A DNA stretch of 64,000 nucleotides from Lactarius indigo (GCA_025766275.1 JAFKAC010000035.1:248001-312000), one strand, 5' to 3'; shown: positions 48,301 to 59,625, counted from the stretch's first letter. Numbers and translations are program-made. The notes: generated from the sequence alone by a model not told the origin.

Positions 48301-49101
48301 CTTGCCATCTAGCCCCTGCTGCATCAATCTATCCAGTCTGACCAACGCATCCTCGATATCCCTCCTTCCGCTCAATTTCTTCAGATATCTCTCTGAACAC
48401 CCATCAGCGACGGGGTAATGTGGCAGCAGCAAGGGCAGCAGGGATCGACTTACGCGCTCGTCCCTGCTTCATCTCCTTCGTCACAATCCCAAAAATTTCA
48501 AGAACCTCCACCATTATCTTCACGCTGATATCCTTCATCGCCTCCGTCATCGGCACTGCACTATATTCCTCCAGCCGTCTGAAGAAGCTTTCGATCCGCT
48601 TGAAGATATTGATGAGCGTATCTTGGCTCGCAACGACATCTTTTGCCGCCTGTGTGGGTTCGGGATCAAGACAGTTCAAGCAAGCGAAGTCCAGGATGAT
48701 AGCTACCAGGAGAAGGACTTCAGCACCGTCGAAGATGACTTTCGCCGGTGAGAACACCTAACGATATGATATCAGAGGGTAGATCGTAGAGGGATCGTCG
48801 GAATGGCGCTCACCAATCCGACGCCCTCCCCAAGCGCCGCGGAACAAGTATATAGGACATTGACAGTTGGATTCAACCACCTCGTCAACCTGTCATTGCC
48901 GGATGTAGATTGCTGAAACTGTTGGACTTGAGTGCGGAGGATGGCCAGGGTGTCAGTGGGGGAGTTGAAGGTTTCCAACTGGACCATCAACGGATGTGCG
49001 AGAAGGTCTTTCTTCGTCTTCTTTTTATAAGCGTCGAGGGAAGCGCAGAAGATGGCCTGTAAATTGGAGGAAGAGGAGGCTCTGGGAGGCGTCTGCGACA
49101 T
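45323..49101 (-). CDS. NLR4: Goodbye-NACHT-ankyrin STAND receptor, complete
   Basis: Eight exons on minus: 49101-48814, 48757-48707, 48649-48454, 48392-48228, 48172-47996, 47937-47913, 47860-47255 and 47207-45323. They sum to an exact frame of 1130 residues with introns of 47-61 nt. One exon junction of its paralogues is missing, because a deletion removed the linker coil and its intron (RLMQQGLDGKVIKATT is continuous). The Goodbye-type domain is N-terminal, Walker A GKPGSGKS at about 291-298 with its core in a 25-nt exon, then Walker B IYIILDALDE, a helical region and 12 ankyrin repeats to the stop. The product should be functional. Most upstream member of the minus-strand array; its 3' end lies 36 bp from the stop of the gene split by copia A. 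Confidence 0.9.
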
Positions 49102-50710
49102 GGTAATAGCAGCGAGGAGAGGCGTCTGAAGGTGCTGCGATACTGGGAGACCAGGGCCGAGGGTAGGAAGCGGCTGAGTGGGAACACCCAAATCGATTGG
49201 CACGAGGTTTGGGAGGTAACGCTCGCACAGCCTCAACGCGTAAACAGGCCGGCAATGTTTTCAAAAGCAGTGGTGTGGAGGTCGGCCTTTTTATTTGCTA
49301 CCTCGAAGGGAAACTGAGTGCAGTAACGAGTTCCATGGTTCCAGGTCGGGGTAAACAGGCATGGTGAGACCGGGATTTCGAGGCATCGGGATGGTTGGTT
49401 GCGCTTACGCTGATCATAGATAGTCACGTGTTCGTGCCGTCCCTGTCATAGTCGAACACACAGGACGGCATCCCTCTGGCAAACATCGTGCTTCCGTCCA
49501 GTTTCTATGGAGTCTTCCAGCTCAGATAAATACCTATTGCCATGCACAATAGCTAGTACACTTTGACCTTTGTTTCCCTCCACCACGCGCCGGTCCCTTT
49601 CCCGTCCGGCACCACACCAAACCTGGAGCTTGAAATCTTCAACACGTTCGTATCATTTGCCGTGTTTTTTTCTCGCCGTCTGCCAATTTATTCTGCCTGG
49701 AAGGAGGTGATGTTTTACTCCCAGTACAGCGCAGCCCGTGTTGAACGCCGTGTGAAGGGAGCGCAAAGTCAACATTTTTAGTTCGCCTAAACCGGGAATG
49801 TCTTGATCGACGGTGGGACCCGAAGATCGTCAAGACGTGGACAGAATTAGAATCGAAGAACCAAGATCGACGAGAATGGCCACCCACCTCGACAGAACTT
49901 CTATTCACAGCTCCACATTCTACTTGGGCGGCCTAACTTCTAGCTAGCCAATGCCCTTCTCCACCCCCTACGACTCCTTGCACTATACCATCCTCACGTA
50001 GGTTCAGGCAGTCCCAAAATTACGACATCAAGTCATGTCCAGCCTCACGCACTCACCATCATCTATGATCTCTTCGACATCTCAGTCCTCCATCTCGATA
50101 TCCCTACGTTGGCGGACAACCACTACTTACATGTTGCATCTCCCCAGGTGACAAAGACACGCCTCCAATACCATTTCCCACGTCACCATTGTCCCATTGC
50201 TCCGCTCTCTTGGCTGCTTACCATCACTTCCATCTCCAGATATCCGCTGTGCCAGTAGCCTCGGGTGATGTGACAGCATTATGTCCAAGCTGGACATGGC
50301 CTGCACCGACTTTCCCGTCCTTTCTTTCCCACGCATGTCCGAGATGCATACCGACAAACATCATCCCGCTCAGTGCCCGGCCCTCCTTCCAAATGCTCCC
50401 CATCCGCACACGCTTGATTTATCTGCTGGCAATGCCGATGTGTGTGTTGCGCAGTCAGCTGGTGTACCTAACCTTGCAACACTCATGACGACCCCCACGC
50501 TGTGCACCTATCCGCCGATGCACGGCCCGTCTTTTGTCCTCGCGCTGGCCATGGTGCTCCACTCAATGCACACTCTCGGTGCTGATGCTTCCGGCCTTTG
50601 ATGCGGACCTGCTTGCCGCGGTGTCAGGCATGCTTACGCACCTGACCCGGCTCTCTGACATACTTCCCTATGTCTTCCTCGATGACTTTCTTCCCACACC
50701 AGCCTGTGCA
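49102..50710. other. NLR4 upstream region and unassigned sequence
   Basis: 49130-49620 is similar to the regions upstream of NLR2 and NLR3 (probable promoter). 49620-50710, up to the gypsy-1 LTR, contains short frames on both strands but nothing recognisable. Confidence 0.5.
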
Positions 50711-51167
50711 TGTAACGCTGTCACGACGTTAGCTTGACTTGAGCTCGTAAGAAGGCGACTATGGCTTAGCTAATCACGCCTATGGCGTATGGCATGAAGG
50801 CAATGTCCTAGATGTTCACAGGCACTAGGGTATTTGACGGCACTCTATCTTAATAGAGGCAAAGCTTTCGAAGATTAAGAGGCAATAGAAGTGACGATTG
50901 AAGAAGACCAAGATGGTGTATCTTGGTCTTCTGCAACTACCTTAAATACAAGAAGAGCAGGCTTTCAAGCGCTGCTATGAGTCACTGTAATGTAGCGTCC
51001 AACATATCGTGTAAGTACCACAATCCTAATACTACTACTACCTGTACTAGGACCAAGTCATCCCTCATCACCTAACTCCTATCATAAGCTCCGAGTCCGT
51101 GACTAATCTACCTTACCGCCATAGTCACAACCGGTACAGTAAGGGTCCGATATGCGCAACCGTAACA
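50711..51167 (-). repeat. gypsy-1 3' LTR
   Basis: On minus it begins TGTTACGGTTG right after a polypurine stretch AAAAAGGGGGTGA (51168-51180). Its far end was placed at TGTAAC (50711) because that is the inverted counterpart of the start; this left boundary is tentative. It contains a TATTTAA element and a perfect 12-bp hairpin at 50902-50932. Confidence 0.6.
50902..50932. other. hairpin in gypsy-1 LTR
   Basis: Perfect 12-bp stem AGAAGACCAAGA / TCTTGGTCTTCT with a 7-nt loop, about 20 nt after a TATTTAA on minus. A nearly identical hairpin is in the gypsy-2 LTR family. Confidence 0.8.
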
Positions 51168-51209
51168 TCACCCCCTTTTTAGCGTGAGACCCCAGACTCA
51201 CCGAAAGTC

Positions 51210-52755
51210 TCACGCCGCCCATGTGGACTGTTCCTCACAAATCCTCTCAAACACGTCCGCCCGCTCCAGCCGGTAAATGCAGTCCATCTTGTCATCCTTT
51301 GCCGACAGCCGCATCATCTGCAGTTGTCGGATGCGGGCGGCGAGGCGTTCTTCCTCGTATGCCGCTGCCCAATAACACGTCACCTCCGCAGTCAGGGACT
51401 CATCCCCAATGTGGTTCAGAGCGTGGTCCGTGACTTTGTCGGACGTGAGGATAACCAGATCCTCATGGGCGATGTGGGCGCGTCCCCCAGCCGTCAGCAT
51501 TGGATGGGCGTAAAGGGGTTTGCCATAGAGATGGGGAGACCTGGGAATGAGCCCCAGGACGAAGGGGTTCGCACCTCCGACTATCTGAACATGACTGGCA
51601 TTCCTCTCTATGCCATCGGGTCCGGTGATGGGGAAGTGAATGTAATGGGGCTGTCGATTCGCCCTGAACCCTTCAGGCGCAAGGACCTGCACAGGGTCAT
51701 TGTCGCGTGTAATGGGGGTGTGAAGTGCGACGCCGGGCAATCGCACATGTCCTTGAGACATGGGGGTTCCATTGGTGTGGACAAGCCACAGGGTGATTTG
51801 GGAATTAGTAGGGTGGCTGTGCATTCGAAGGAGGGGGTGTCTGACTGGGTAGTAATCTCCGTCCTCATCGTGAGCTTTGTCGTTAGGGAACAAAGCCTGC
51901 GCTGCCACAGCTCACTCAATCTCGTCTGCGCTAAGCGCAACTGTTCATCCACCCAGTCCTTCACTAACCTCTGCCAGTCCTCCACTGCTTCTAACTCCTG
52001 TTGGGTCTTCAAGGGGATGCTCAGCAGGGAGAATTCCCCTTGTGCTGATGAGGTCGTCACCTGGGGGGATGATTGTGATGGGCTCGCGATTGCCGTCATC
52101 GTCTCGGAAGATGTGAGCGACGGCATGCTGCTCATCGTCGGGCTGTTGGGTTGGATCGGGGAACCTCTGTAGGACGCTAGCCCACTCTTGAGCGGTGATA
52201 TGCCCCGCTCGCAAGTTTGCAGGTGTGTACGGAGTGAGCTGGACCGGTTGAACCACGGTTTCTTCGTCGTTTTTGAGGAGGTTGGTGGCATCTTGTGCGA
52301 CTTGATCAAGGAGGATCGCCGTGGTGACATGTCTGAGAGGAGAAGTGGGCATGGAAGTACGAGAGGATCGGATGTAAGAGTGATACTCTCCCTGGTGGTC
52401 CTCCAGCTGGGTTTTAAGGTATCGCACGGTTGTTCGGCCCGCTTGATACTCTTTTACTGCTTCCGGGGCAAACACGTCATCCTTGTTGACCCACTGATTC
52501 TCCGAGTCCAGATAGCCTTTCCACTTGACGAGGTATTGCAATTTCTTTTTCCTGCCAAAGTGCTGGGAGTCCATGATGGCCTTGACTTCATACTCTTCTT
52601 CACCTTCTACAAGATCCGGTGGCAGACGTGGGAAGTTCTTGCCATGGAAGGTCGTATTTTTGTATGGCGTGAGAAGATCGATGTGGAACACTGGGTGAAT
52701 ACTCCACTGTGTGGGAAGTTCGAGGCGGTAATTGTAAGGAGACATCACCTGAACC
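51210..52755 (-). pseudogene. gypsy-1 Pol 3' part: chromodomain and C-terminal extension
   Basis: Continues the integrase C-terminus (YRLELPTQWSIHPVFHIDLLTPY) into a chromodomain (EEYEVKAIMDSQHFG..., YLVKWKGY... ENQWVNKDDVFAPEAVKEY). After it about 380 further residues read in frame 0 to about 52020, shift to another frame (QQELEAVEDWQRLVKDWVDEQLRLAQ), and return at about 51905 (DEDGDYYPVRHPLLR) to the stop at 51210. Two frameshifts therefore break the tail. Chromodomains of this class guide integration to marked chromatin. Confidence 0.8.
52751..52755 (+). repeat. target-site duplication of copia B
   Basis: GAACC here and at 59621-59625 flanks the copia B LTRs and rejoins the gypsy-1 frame. 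Confidence 0.9.
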
Positions 52756-53368
52756 TGTTGATAAGTGACCCTAGTGCACTTAGCGGCTCTAATGGACCGG
52801 ACTCACAGATATGGACTGCTGTAGATTAATTAGAACCGCTTTAGATTAGATTTGATCTGTACAATCTTGGACTTCTTTATCTATGACATCATGTACAGTG
52901 ACATCATATGGACATATCCAGACCCTTCATTGTACTATGCATTCTTGTATCTTTCTTTGTTCTCTTTTTGTCCTATCCTTATTATGATGTCATTATGATA
53001 TCACTTACTTCTAGACTCTCCTTGTACTTTCTGTCCTTGTTCTCAGAACGTCCACTCCTTTGTCCGTTTGTAGAACAATAACTGTCTTGTAGTACGTGAC
53101 TAGTGTTACATCCCTTGTATAGTGTCACTCCCAGAAAGTGTATAAGTAGAGTAGCATGTATGCTCCTGGTCCACATCAGTTCTCACTGTTTGTGTGCCAG
53201 GTAAGCTCCCTTCCCTCCAATGTATAACATCAGTTCTCACTGTTTGTGTGCCAGACACTCTTGCTTTACCTTGCTTGACTCCTGTTGCTGCTTTCCAGCC
53301 ACCCAGCCTATCTCACCACAGTCCTCTTAGTCCACTGTGAGTATGCTACCTTTGTGTGCTGTTCATCA
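52756..53368 (+). repeat. copia B 5' LTR
   Basis: Starts TGTTGATAAG and ends GTTCATCA. TATAAGTA near 53141 is the likely TATA box. A unit ending GTGTGCCAG is duplicated at an offset of 54 nt. Confidence 0.93.
53201..53254 (+). other. intron-like segment in copia B 5' LTR
   Basis: CCAG|GTAAGC at the left edge and TGTGTGCCAG|A at the right edge, 54 nt, with TTCTCAC as a branch-like motif. It has the size and signals of the genome's own introns and lies about 50 nt after the TATA box. The same organisation exists in copia A with different bases. Confidence 0.4.
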
Positions 53369-53380
53369 GGTTATGGGCCC
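53369..53380 (+). other. copia B primer-binding site
   Basis: GGTTATGGGCCC abuts the LTR, identical to copia A and complementary to the initiator-tRNA anticodon arm. Confidence 0.7.
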
Positions 53381-53846
53381 TGGTGCCCTAGCCACTCCAC
53401 TTGGCTGGTCACTGTCTTCCTAGGAGGACACACCAGGCTAAGGTCTGTCTGGGGCCTTACCAGCCTTGCCCAAGGCAGAGGACAGTGGGGCGCCACTTGT
53501 CTCTGCTGAGGAACCTCCTGTGTATGTACTGCCCAGTAGTCCTACTTTCACCCCTACTGTTTTCCTAGCCCCTGCGCTATGCGCAAGGAGACTGGGTCTG
53601 GTGGCCCCTTAACTTCAAAATATCCAGGCGTGCATGGCCCACTGGGCTGTGTATTGTGGAGCTTAGCGCCAGCTGTCTCTGGTGCTCCACACTGGGCGCA
53701 GGATCTCCTCACCATGGGAGTGTAAAACCTGGTTCAGGCTCTGGGGGGTGTTCACCTTATGGTGTTCTGCAACCAGATACCTGCCTTGTAGCGGCAAAGG
53801 GAAAGGATTCAGTAAAGCCACTTGTGGCGATGAGGCAACCAACAGG

Positions 53847-54367
53847 CCGAGTGTTATGGTACGGACTTGATGACTCATTACATACGACTCATGACCGGTT
53901 ATGACTATGGTCCGATATCAGTATTAGTCATGGACTCTTACATCGCATCAGTCAGCATAGTAGTTCGCATGTGATTATGAACTCATGTATGACTCACTCC
54001 TAGGATAGCTGTACTAGGGTTCGAGCTAGTTACGCTATTGGTTACCTATTGTTCCAGCAGCGCTTTAAAGCCCACGCATATCTGTATAAGTAGTCGACTC
54101 GGAAGACCAAGAGTCCCCATCTTGGTCTTCTTCAATCCACCACCTGATTCGCCTCTTACTTGCCTTAGTCTTGGACTAAGTGTGCCTCCGCTCGTATCCA
54201 CCAAGGGATACTCCTCTTTAACCCTTTTTGCTGCAGCGTGCACCAGTGTGCCCCTGTTCAGCCTGCGTTGGGTTGACACGTGTTCCCCATTCGCCTAACT
54301 TCCGCTAAGTCGATTATGCCTTCCACAAGTCCAAGTCGGACTAACGCCGGTGGAGCGTAACACCGAG
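53847..54367. mobile_element. solo LTR of the gypsy-2 family inside copia B
   Basis: LTR 53852-54362 (511 bp, TGTTA...TAACA) flanked by perfect CCGAG copies at 53847-53851 and 54363-54367. Homologous throughout to the gypsy-2 LTR at 62152-62659, with many substitutions. No internal region remains, so it arose by LTR-LTR recombination after insertion into the copia B leader. Confidence 0.92.
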
Positions 54368-54665
54368 GAGGCTGAGGTAGACAGCCTTGGGCTCTGAAAG
54401 CATTCCCTTCACCTTCCCCCTGACGCAAACCATTTGAGCTGTGTCTTAGACACATCCTGGCTGGCAGCTAGCTTATGGTATGGCAAAGGGACTCTCTCAA
54501 CCTGGGCCTAGCCCTTGTATCACTGGCATACTATCAGGAGGCAGGACGCGTTAGTGTTCTGGCCTTACAGAATCACAGACAGGAGTGGTACCCCCTCTAT
54601 CTTTATGTCTTGCAACTATGAAGCACTGTCGCTGACTGCTCCTCAGTGACAGATAAATCATCCCA

Positions 54666-57600
54666 ATGTCTGGTTCATCTTCCACCCCTGCTGCTGGTGC
54701 TGGTGCTCCTCCCAGCCCCACCGGTGGCTCTGCAGGAGGCTCACTCCCTCCTCCTTCTGGGTCCACACCCTCCACACATCTCTCTCAGGCCCACAGTGCC
54801 AACTTTGGCATGCCATCTGGCATCCATCTCACTCAGTTTGACGGCACTGGCTGGAACGAATGGTCTGGGACCATTGAGGCTATCCTCACGCTGCATGAGG
54901 CTGAAGATGTGTTCACCTTGGACACACCCCCATCTGGTATCACTACTGATGAGTGGGACTCAGTCCAGCGTCGCTCCAAGGCGTACCTCCGCCTTTACTT
55001 AAAGCCAGATGTCTACTCCCTTGTGGCGGACAATATTGTCTATGCCACTTTCAAGGTGAAGTGGGACAAGCTGAGAGATGTATATGCTGGTGCTTCGGGC
55101 AGCACCACCATCTTTAACTTGTGGATTCAGTTAACACAAGCCCACCTCGACGACTCTGCACCCATGGCCGCTCAGCTGGCCAAGCTCAATGAGCTAAGGG
55201 TTGCCCTTTCCAACGCACAGATGGGTGTCTCTGACGTCCAATACTGCCTCATTCTCCTCCACGCGCTGCTGCCCTCTTATGAGGTGTTGGCCTCAACCAT
55301 CCTCGCCAGTGGGGCCCCTTCCGCACTCAAGCATGCTGAGATCATAGCGCGCATAGTGTCGGAAGAAGCTCGCTGCACCGGACCCTCTGGCTCTTCCCTC
55401 AACAAGGTGGCCCCCGTCAAGTCGATGGGCAAAAAGGGCAAGAAAGACCACTCCGGTCTGACTTGCCACTACTGCAACAAAAAGGGCCACATCAAGCCTG
55501 ACTGCAGGAAGAAGAAAAAGGATGAGGCTGACGCAAAGGAGAAGGAAAAGGCAGGCAACAAGGCCGCCAATAGTCATGTCCTAGTACCTACAACCGCCTC
55601 CATTACGGAGGTTGTAGAGCCCAAGATAGATTGGGCTTCTGAATCGATCAACGTTGCCTTGTATGCTGCCTCGCGTGTGCACTGGATGATGGACAGTGGT
55701 GCTACACACCACATCACCCCACATCGGTCTGACTTCAAGGACTACACCCCAACAAAAGGCACTGTACACCTGGGTGATAAGTCCACTATAGACCAAGTGG
55801 GTGTCGGGTCTGTCGTCTTTACTACGAGCCAGGGTATTTCTATCACCCTCAGCAATGTGCTACACCTACCACAGGTGAAGACGCGCTTCTTGTCAACGCG
55901 CGCCCTAGCACAAAAGGGTGCTGAGATTGCCTTTGACAGTGGCTCATTTAAAATATCTGTCAACCAAAAGTGTGTGGCCAAAGGCTACCTTGAGGACAAC
56001 CTGTACTGGTTGGACGCAGCCAGCGTCGGCCTCAACGCCCACACAAAATCAAGTGCTGCCACACTTGATATCTGGCATCAACGCATGGGACACATCTCCT
56101 CTGCGGCGCTGAAAGCGCATGGTCCCTCTGCCACTACTGGCATGGACATAGATAGCTCCACCACGGCCCACACAGTCTGCTGTGGGTGCGAGATGGGTAA
56201 ATCCACTCGCCAACCCTTTTCTGCATCCTCCAACAAAAGGACAACTCGTCAATTTGAGATTGTGCACAGTGACCTCACCGGTCCTATGCAAACTCAATCC
56301 TTACAAGGCTCAACGTACACAGCCACCTTCATAGACAACCACACTAAGTTCACTGTGGTCCACTTCCTTAAGTCAAAGGATCAGTTTGCTAAGTCGCTGC
56401 AAATGTATTTGGCCTGGGGTGAAACCCAGTCTGGCCATAAACTGCACGCTCTGCACTCTGACCGCAGTGGTGAATACATGTTGAGTGTCACGCAGGACAT
56501 TCTTAAGCAGAAAGGGATAGAGCATCACCTCACCATGCCGGGTTCACCACAGTCCAACAGAAAAGCCAAGCAGTTTAACCGCACCATTATGGATAAGGCA
56601 ATGTCCATGCTCCACACAGCTGGCATGTCTAAAGGCTTCTGGGAGCATGCAGTGTGCGCAGCTGTGCACATCTATAACCGCTCTCCAGTCCATGGGCTTA
56701 AATGGCGCACTCCCTATGAGCTCTGGCACTCTGGCAAAGTGCCCAATGTCTCACATCTTCGCGTCTTCGGATGCAAGGGGTACATGCATGTACCCGCTGA
56801 TAAGCGTTGCAAATTGGATGTGAAGGCCATTGAGGTCACGCTTATCGGGTTTGAGCCCAAATCTAAGGGCTATAAGCTCTGGGACTGCTCAACCCGCTCT
56901 GTCCGAGTGTCCAGGGATGTGACATTCGACAAGAGTAGCTTCCCGTCCCTCCAGGGTGCTGAGACACACCCCACACCTTCACCACCAGTCATGCCTAGCA
57001 CAACAGTGACTGCTGTGCCTCACCTGCTGGCGTTACCACCAATGTGAGCCCCCTCCCCTGCACACTCCAGTAGTAGTGAGGAGGAGGATGTTGAAAAGCT
57101 CCTAGACCCCCCACAAGTCCAACCACACCCCACCACACCACCACCTGCTCTGCCAGCTCCGCCCACCACACCAAAGTGTGAGCAAACCACTCCCACTTCA
57201 CCCCCGCCACATCCTAGTGCAATGCGCATTATGTGCCATGTCCCTCCTCCCTCACCAGAAATGCCTGGGGGATTTGAGGATCGTGCACAGCGTAGTCAGC
57301 TGTTGCACGAGATGGACAATGCACCAAGGCACACTGCTCGCGTCCCTGTGCCTAATCCGCATTACTTCAATGCAGATAATGCGGCATGGTGCGGCAGGTG
57401 TCTGGGGTATGCAGAGTTATTGGCTGCTGCCTTTGTGGGCTGAGACCCTGCATCTTATGCAGAGGCCATGCGGTCTGCAGCTGCAGATGAGTGGACTAAG
57501 GCATGTCAGTATGAGATGGACGCCCTAGCTAAGAATGGGACTTGGGAGTTAGTGGATCTCCTGCCTAATCGCAAGGCAGTAAAATCCAAATGGGTCTTTA

Positions 57601-58988
57601 AGCTCAAAGCAGATGGCCGCTACAGAGCTCGCTTGGTGGCTAAGGGATTCACGCAGATCCCTGGCATAGATTTTGATGAAACCTTCTCTCCCGTCGCACG
57701 ATTTGAGTCGCTACGTTTACTTCTGGCATTGGCTGCGCTGGAGGACTGGCACATCCATCAGATGGATGTTAAGTCTGCTTTTCTCAATGGCGTGCTTGAC
57801 AAGGAGATTTACATGGAGCAACCACAAGGTTTCACTGTCACTGGCTCTGAGACAAAGGTGTGTCGCCTAGTTAAGGCGATCTATGGTCTCAAACAGGCCT
57901 CCTGTGCATGGAACTTGCAATTCCATGGAGTGCTCACTGCACTCAGCTTTAAGCGGATGTTTGCTGATGCTGGCATATATGTGATGCCTCAACGAGAGGG
58001 GTATGATCCACTCTTCGTTATTGTCTACGTTGACGACATCACTATATTGGGTCCCTTGCTGAGTGGTATCAAGTGTTTGAAGTCGGACTTGTCTGAACGC
58101 TATGAGATGACAGATCTCGGGGAGATAGAGTCTTATCTTGGTATGCGCATTGTGCGTGACTGCTCCCTTAGACACATCGAAATAGATCAGTCTGGCTACA
58201 TCAAGGATGTCCTTGAATGCTTTGGCATGTCTGATGCCACACCACACAACACACCCTTGCCTGCCGGTGCTGACGAGCACCTAGTTAAATATACGTCGCA
58301 GGCAACTGCCTCAGATATTTCCCACTACCAGTCCTTGATTGGGAGTCTGCTTTATGTGCAGATTGGCACTAGGCCAGATATCTCCTTCGCTGTGTCACGA
58401 TTGGCGCAGTACACAGCGAATCCTTCACCACAACATCTGCGACTTGCGCAGTATGTCCTGTCCTACTTAGTGGGAACTATGGATATGCATATTGTCTATG
58501 ATGGCGCCAATGGCGATGGCCTTCATGGCTACACTGATTCCAGTCTGGCTGATCAGACTGATGACCACCACTCCACCTCTGGTTATGTGTTCCTACTAGC
58601 TAACGGTGCAATAAGCTGGTCTTCGCGCAAGCAAAAGACTGTTGCCCAAAACACAACGGAAGTGGAATACATGGCCATGACCGACGCGGCTAACCAGGCT
58701 GCGTGGTATCAGAGCTTCCTCACAGAACTCGGGTACGAGGTCAACGACCCCATCCCACTACATGGTGACAATAAGGGTGCCATTGACTTGGCTTTGAACC
58801 CTGTCACTGGGAGACGGTCTAAGCACATTGCCATACGGCATCATGTCATTCGGGAGTACATCGAAAAGGGGACCATCACCCTCATTAGAACTCCTACTGT
58901 AGATATGGTTGCGGATGGCTTTACAAAGTCACTACCATGTGTCCTGCTGCAGAAGCACAATGATGACATGGGACTTCTGTGTACTTAG
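54666..58988 (+). pseudogene. copia B Gag-Pol, interrupted by two TGA codons
   Basis: One frame from 54666 to 58988 broken by TGA at 57045-57047 and 57441-57443. Domains as in copia A: zinc knuckle CHYCNKKGHIKPDC near 267-280, protease DSGATHH, integrase, RT (FVIVYVDDITILG) and RNase H. Integrase is damaged: the second motif reads DRSGEY instead of DRGGEY, and the catalytic Glu motif GKAERFNRT has become RKAKQFNRT, so the third catalytic acid is Lys. The changed bases are G-to-A at CpG positions of copia A. It cannot integrate by itself. Confidence 0.9.
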
Positions 58989-59000
58989 ATTGTAGATCAT

Positions 59001-59007
59001 GGGGAGA
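59001..59007 (+). other. copia B polypurine tract
   Basis: GGGGAGA directly precedes the 3' LTR. Confidence 0.7.
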
Positions 59008-59620
59008 TGTTGATAAGTGACCCTAGTGCACTTAGCGGCTCTAACGGACCGGACTCACAGATATGGACTGCTGTAGATTAATTAGAACCGCTTTAGATTA
59101 GATTTGATCTGTACAATCTTGGACTTCTTTATCTATGACATCATGTACAGTGACATCATATGGACATATCCAGACCCTTCATTGTACTATGCGTTCTTGT
59201 ATCTTTCTTTGTTCTCTTTTTGTCCTATCCTTATTATGATGTCATTATGATATCACTTACTTCTAGACTCTCCTTGTACTTTCTGTCCTTGTTCTCAGAA
59301 CGTCCACTCCTTTGTCCGTTTGTAGAACAATAACTGTCTTGTAGTACATGACTAGTGTTACATCCCTTGTATAGTGTCACTCCCAGAAAGTGTATAAGTA
59401 GAGTAGCATGTACGCTCCTGGTCCACATCAGTTCTCACTGTTTGTGTGCCAGGTAAGCTCCCTTCCCTCCAATGTATAACATCAGTTCTCACTGTTTGTG
59501 TGCCAGACACTCTTGCTTTACCTTGCTTGACTCCTGTTGCTGCTTTCCAGCCACCCAGCCTATCTCACCACAGTCCTCTTAGTCCACTGTGAGTATGCTA
59601 CCTTTGTGTGCTGTTCATCA
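59008..59620 (+). repeat. copia B 3' LTR
   Basis: 613 bp, four CpG transitions from the 5' LTR; followed by GAACC and the gypsy-1 integrase frame. Confidence 0.93.
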
Positions 59621-59625
59621 GAACC

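Larger units (their letters stand above)
52756..59620 (+). mobile_element. copia B: Ty1/copia retrotransposon, decayed coding region, carrying a solo LTR
   Basis: A 6865-bp element including a 516-bp solo-LTR insertion (LTR plus target duplication). It has 613-bp LTRs (52756-53368 and 59008-59620) with TG...CA ends, a GAACC duplication, the same 12-base primer site as copia A, a Gag-Pol clearly homologous to copia A, and a GGGGAGA polypurine tract. LTRs differ at only 4 positions, all CpG transitions. It is nested in gypsy-1. Confidence 0.94.

Noticed and set aside
50189..50737. Overlapping plus frames upstream of the gypsy-1 LTR
   Set aside because: No family resemblance, no splice support, and biased composition.
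51324..52172. 282-codon plus-strand frame
   Set aside because: Antisense shadow of the gypsy-1 Pol C-terminal region.
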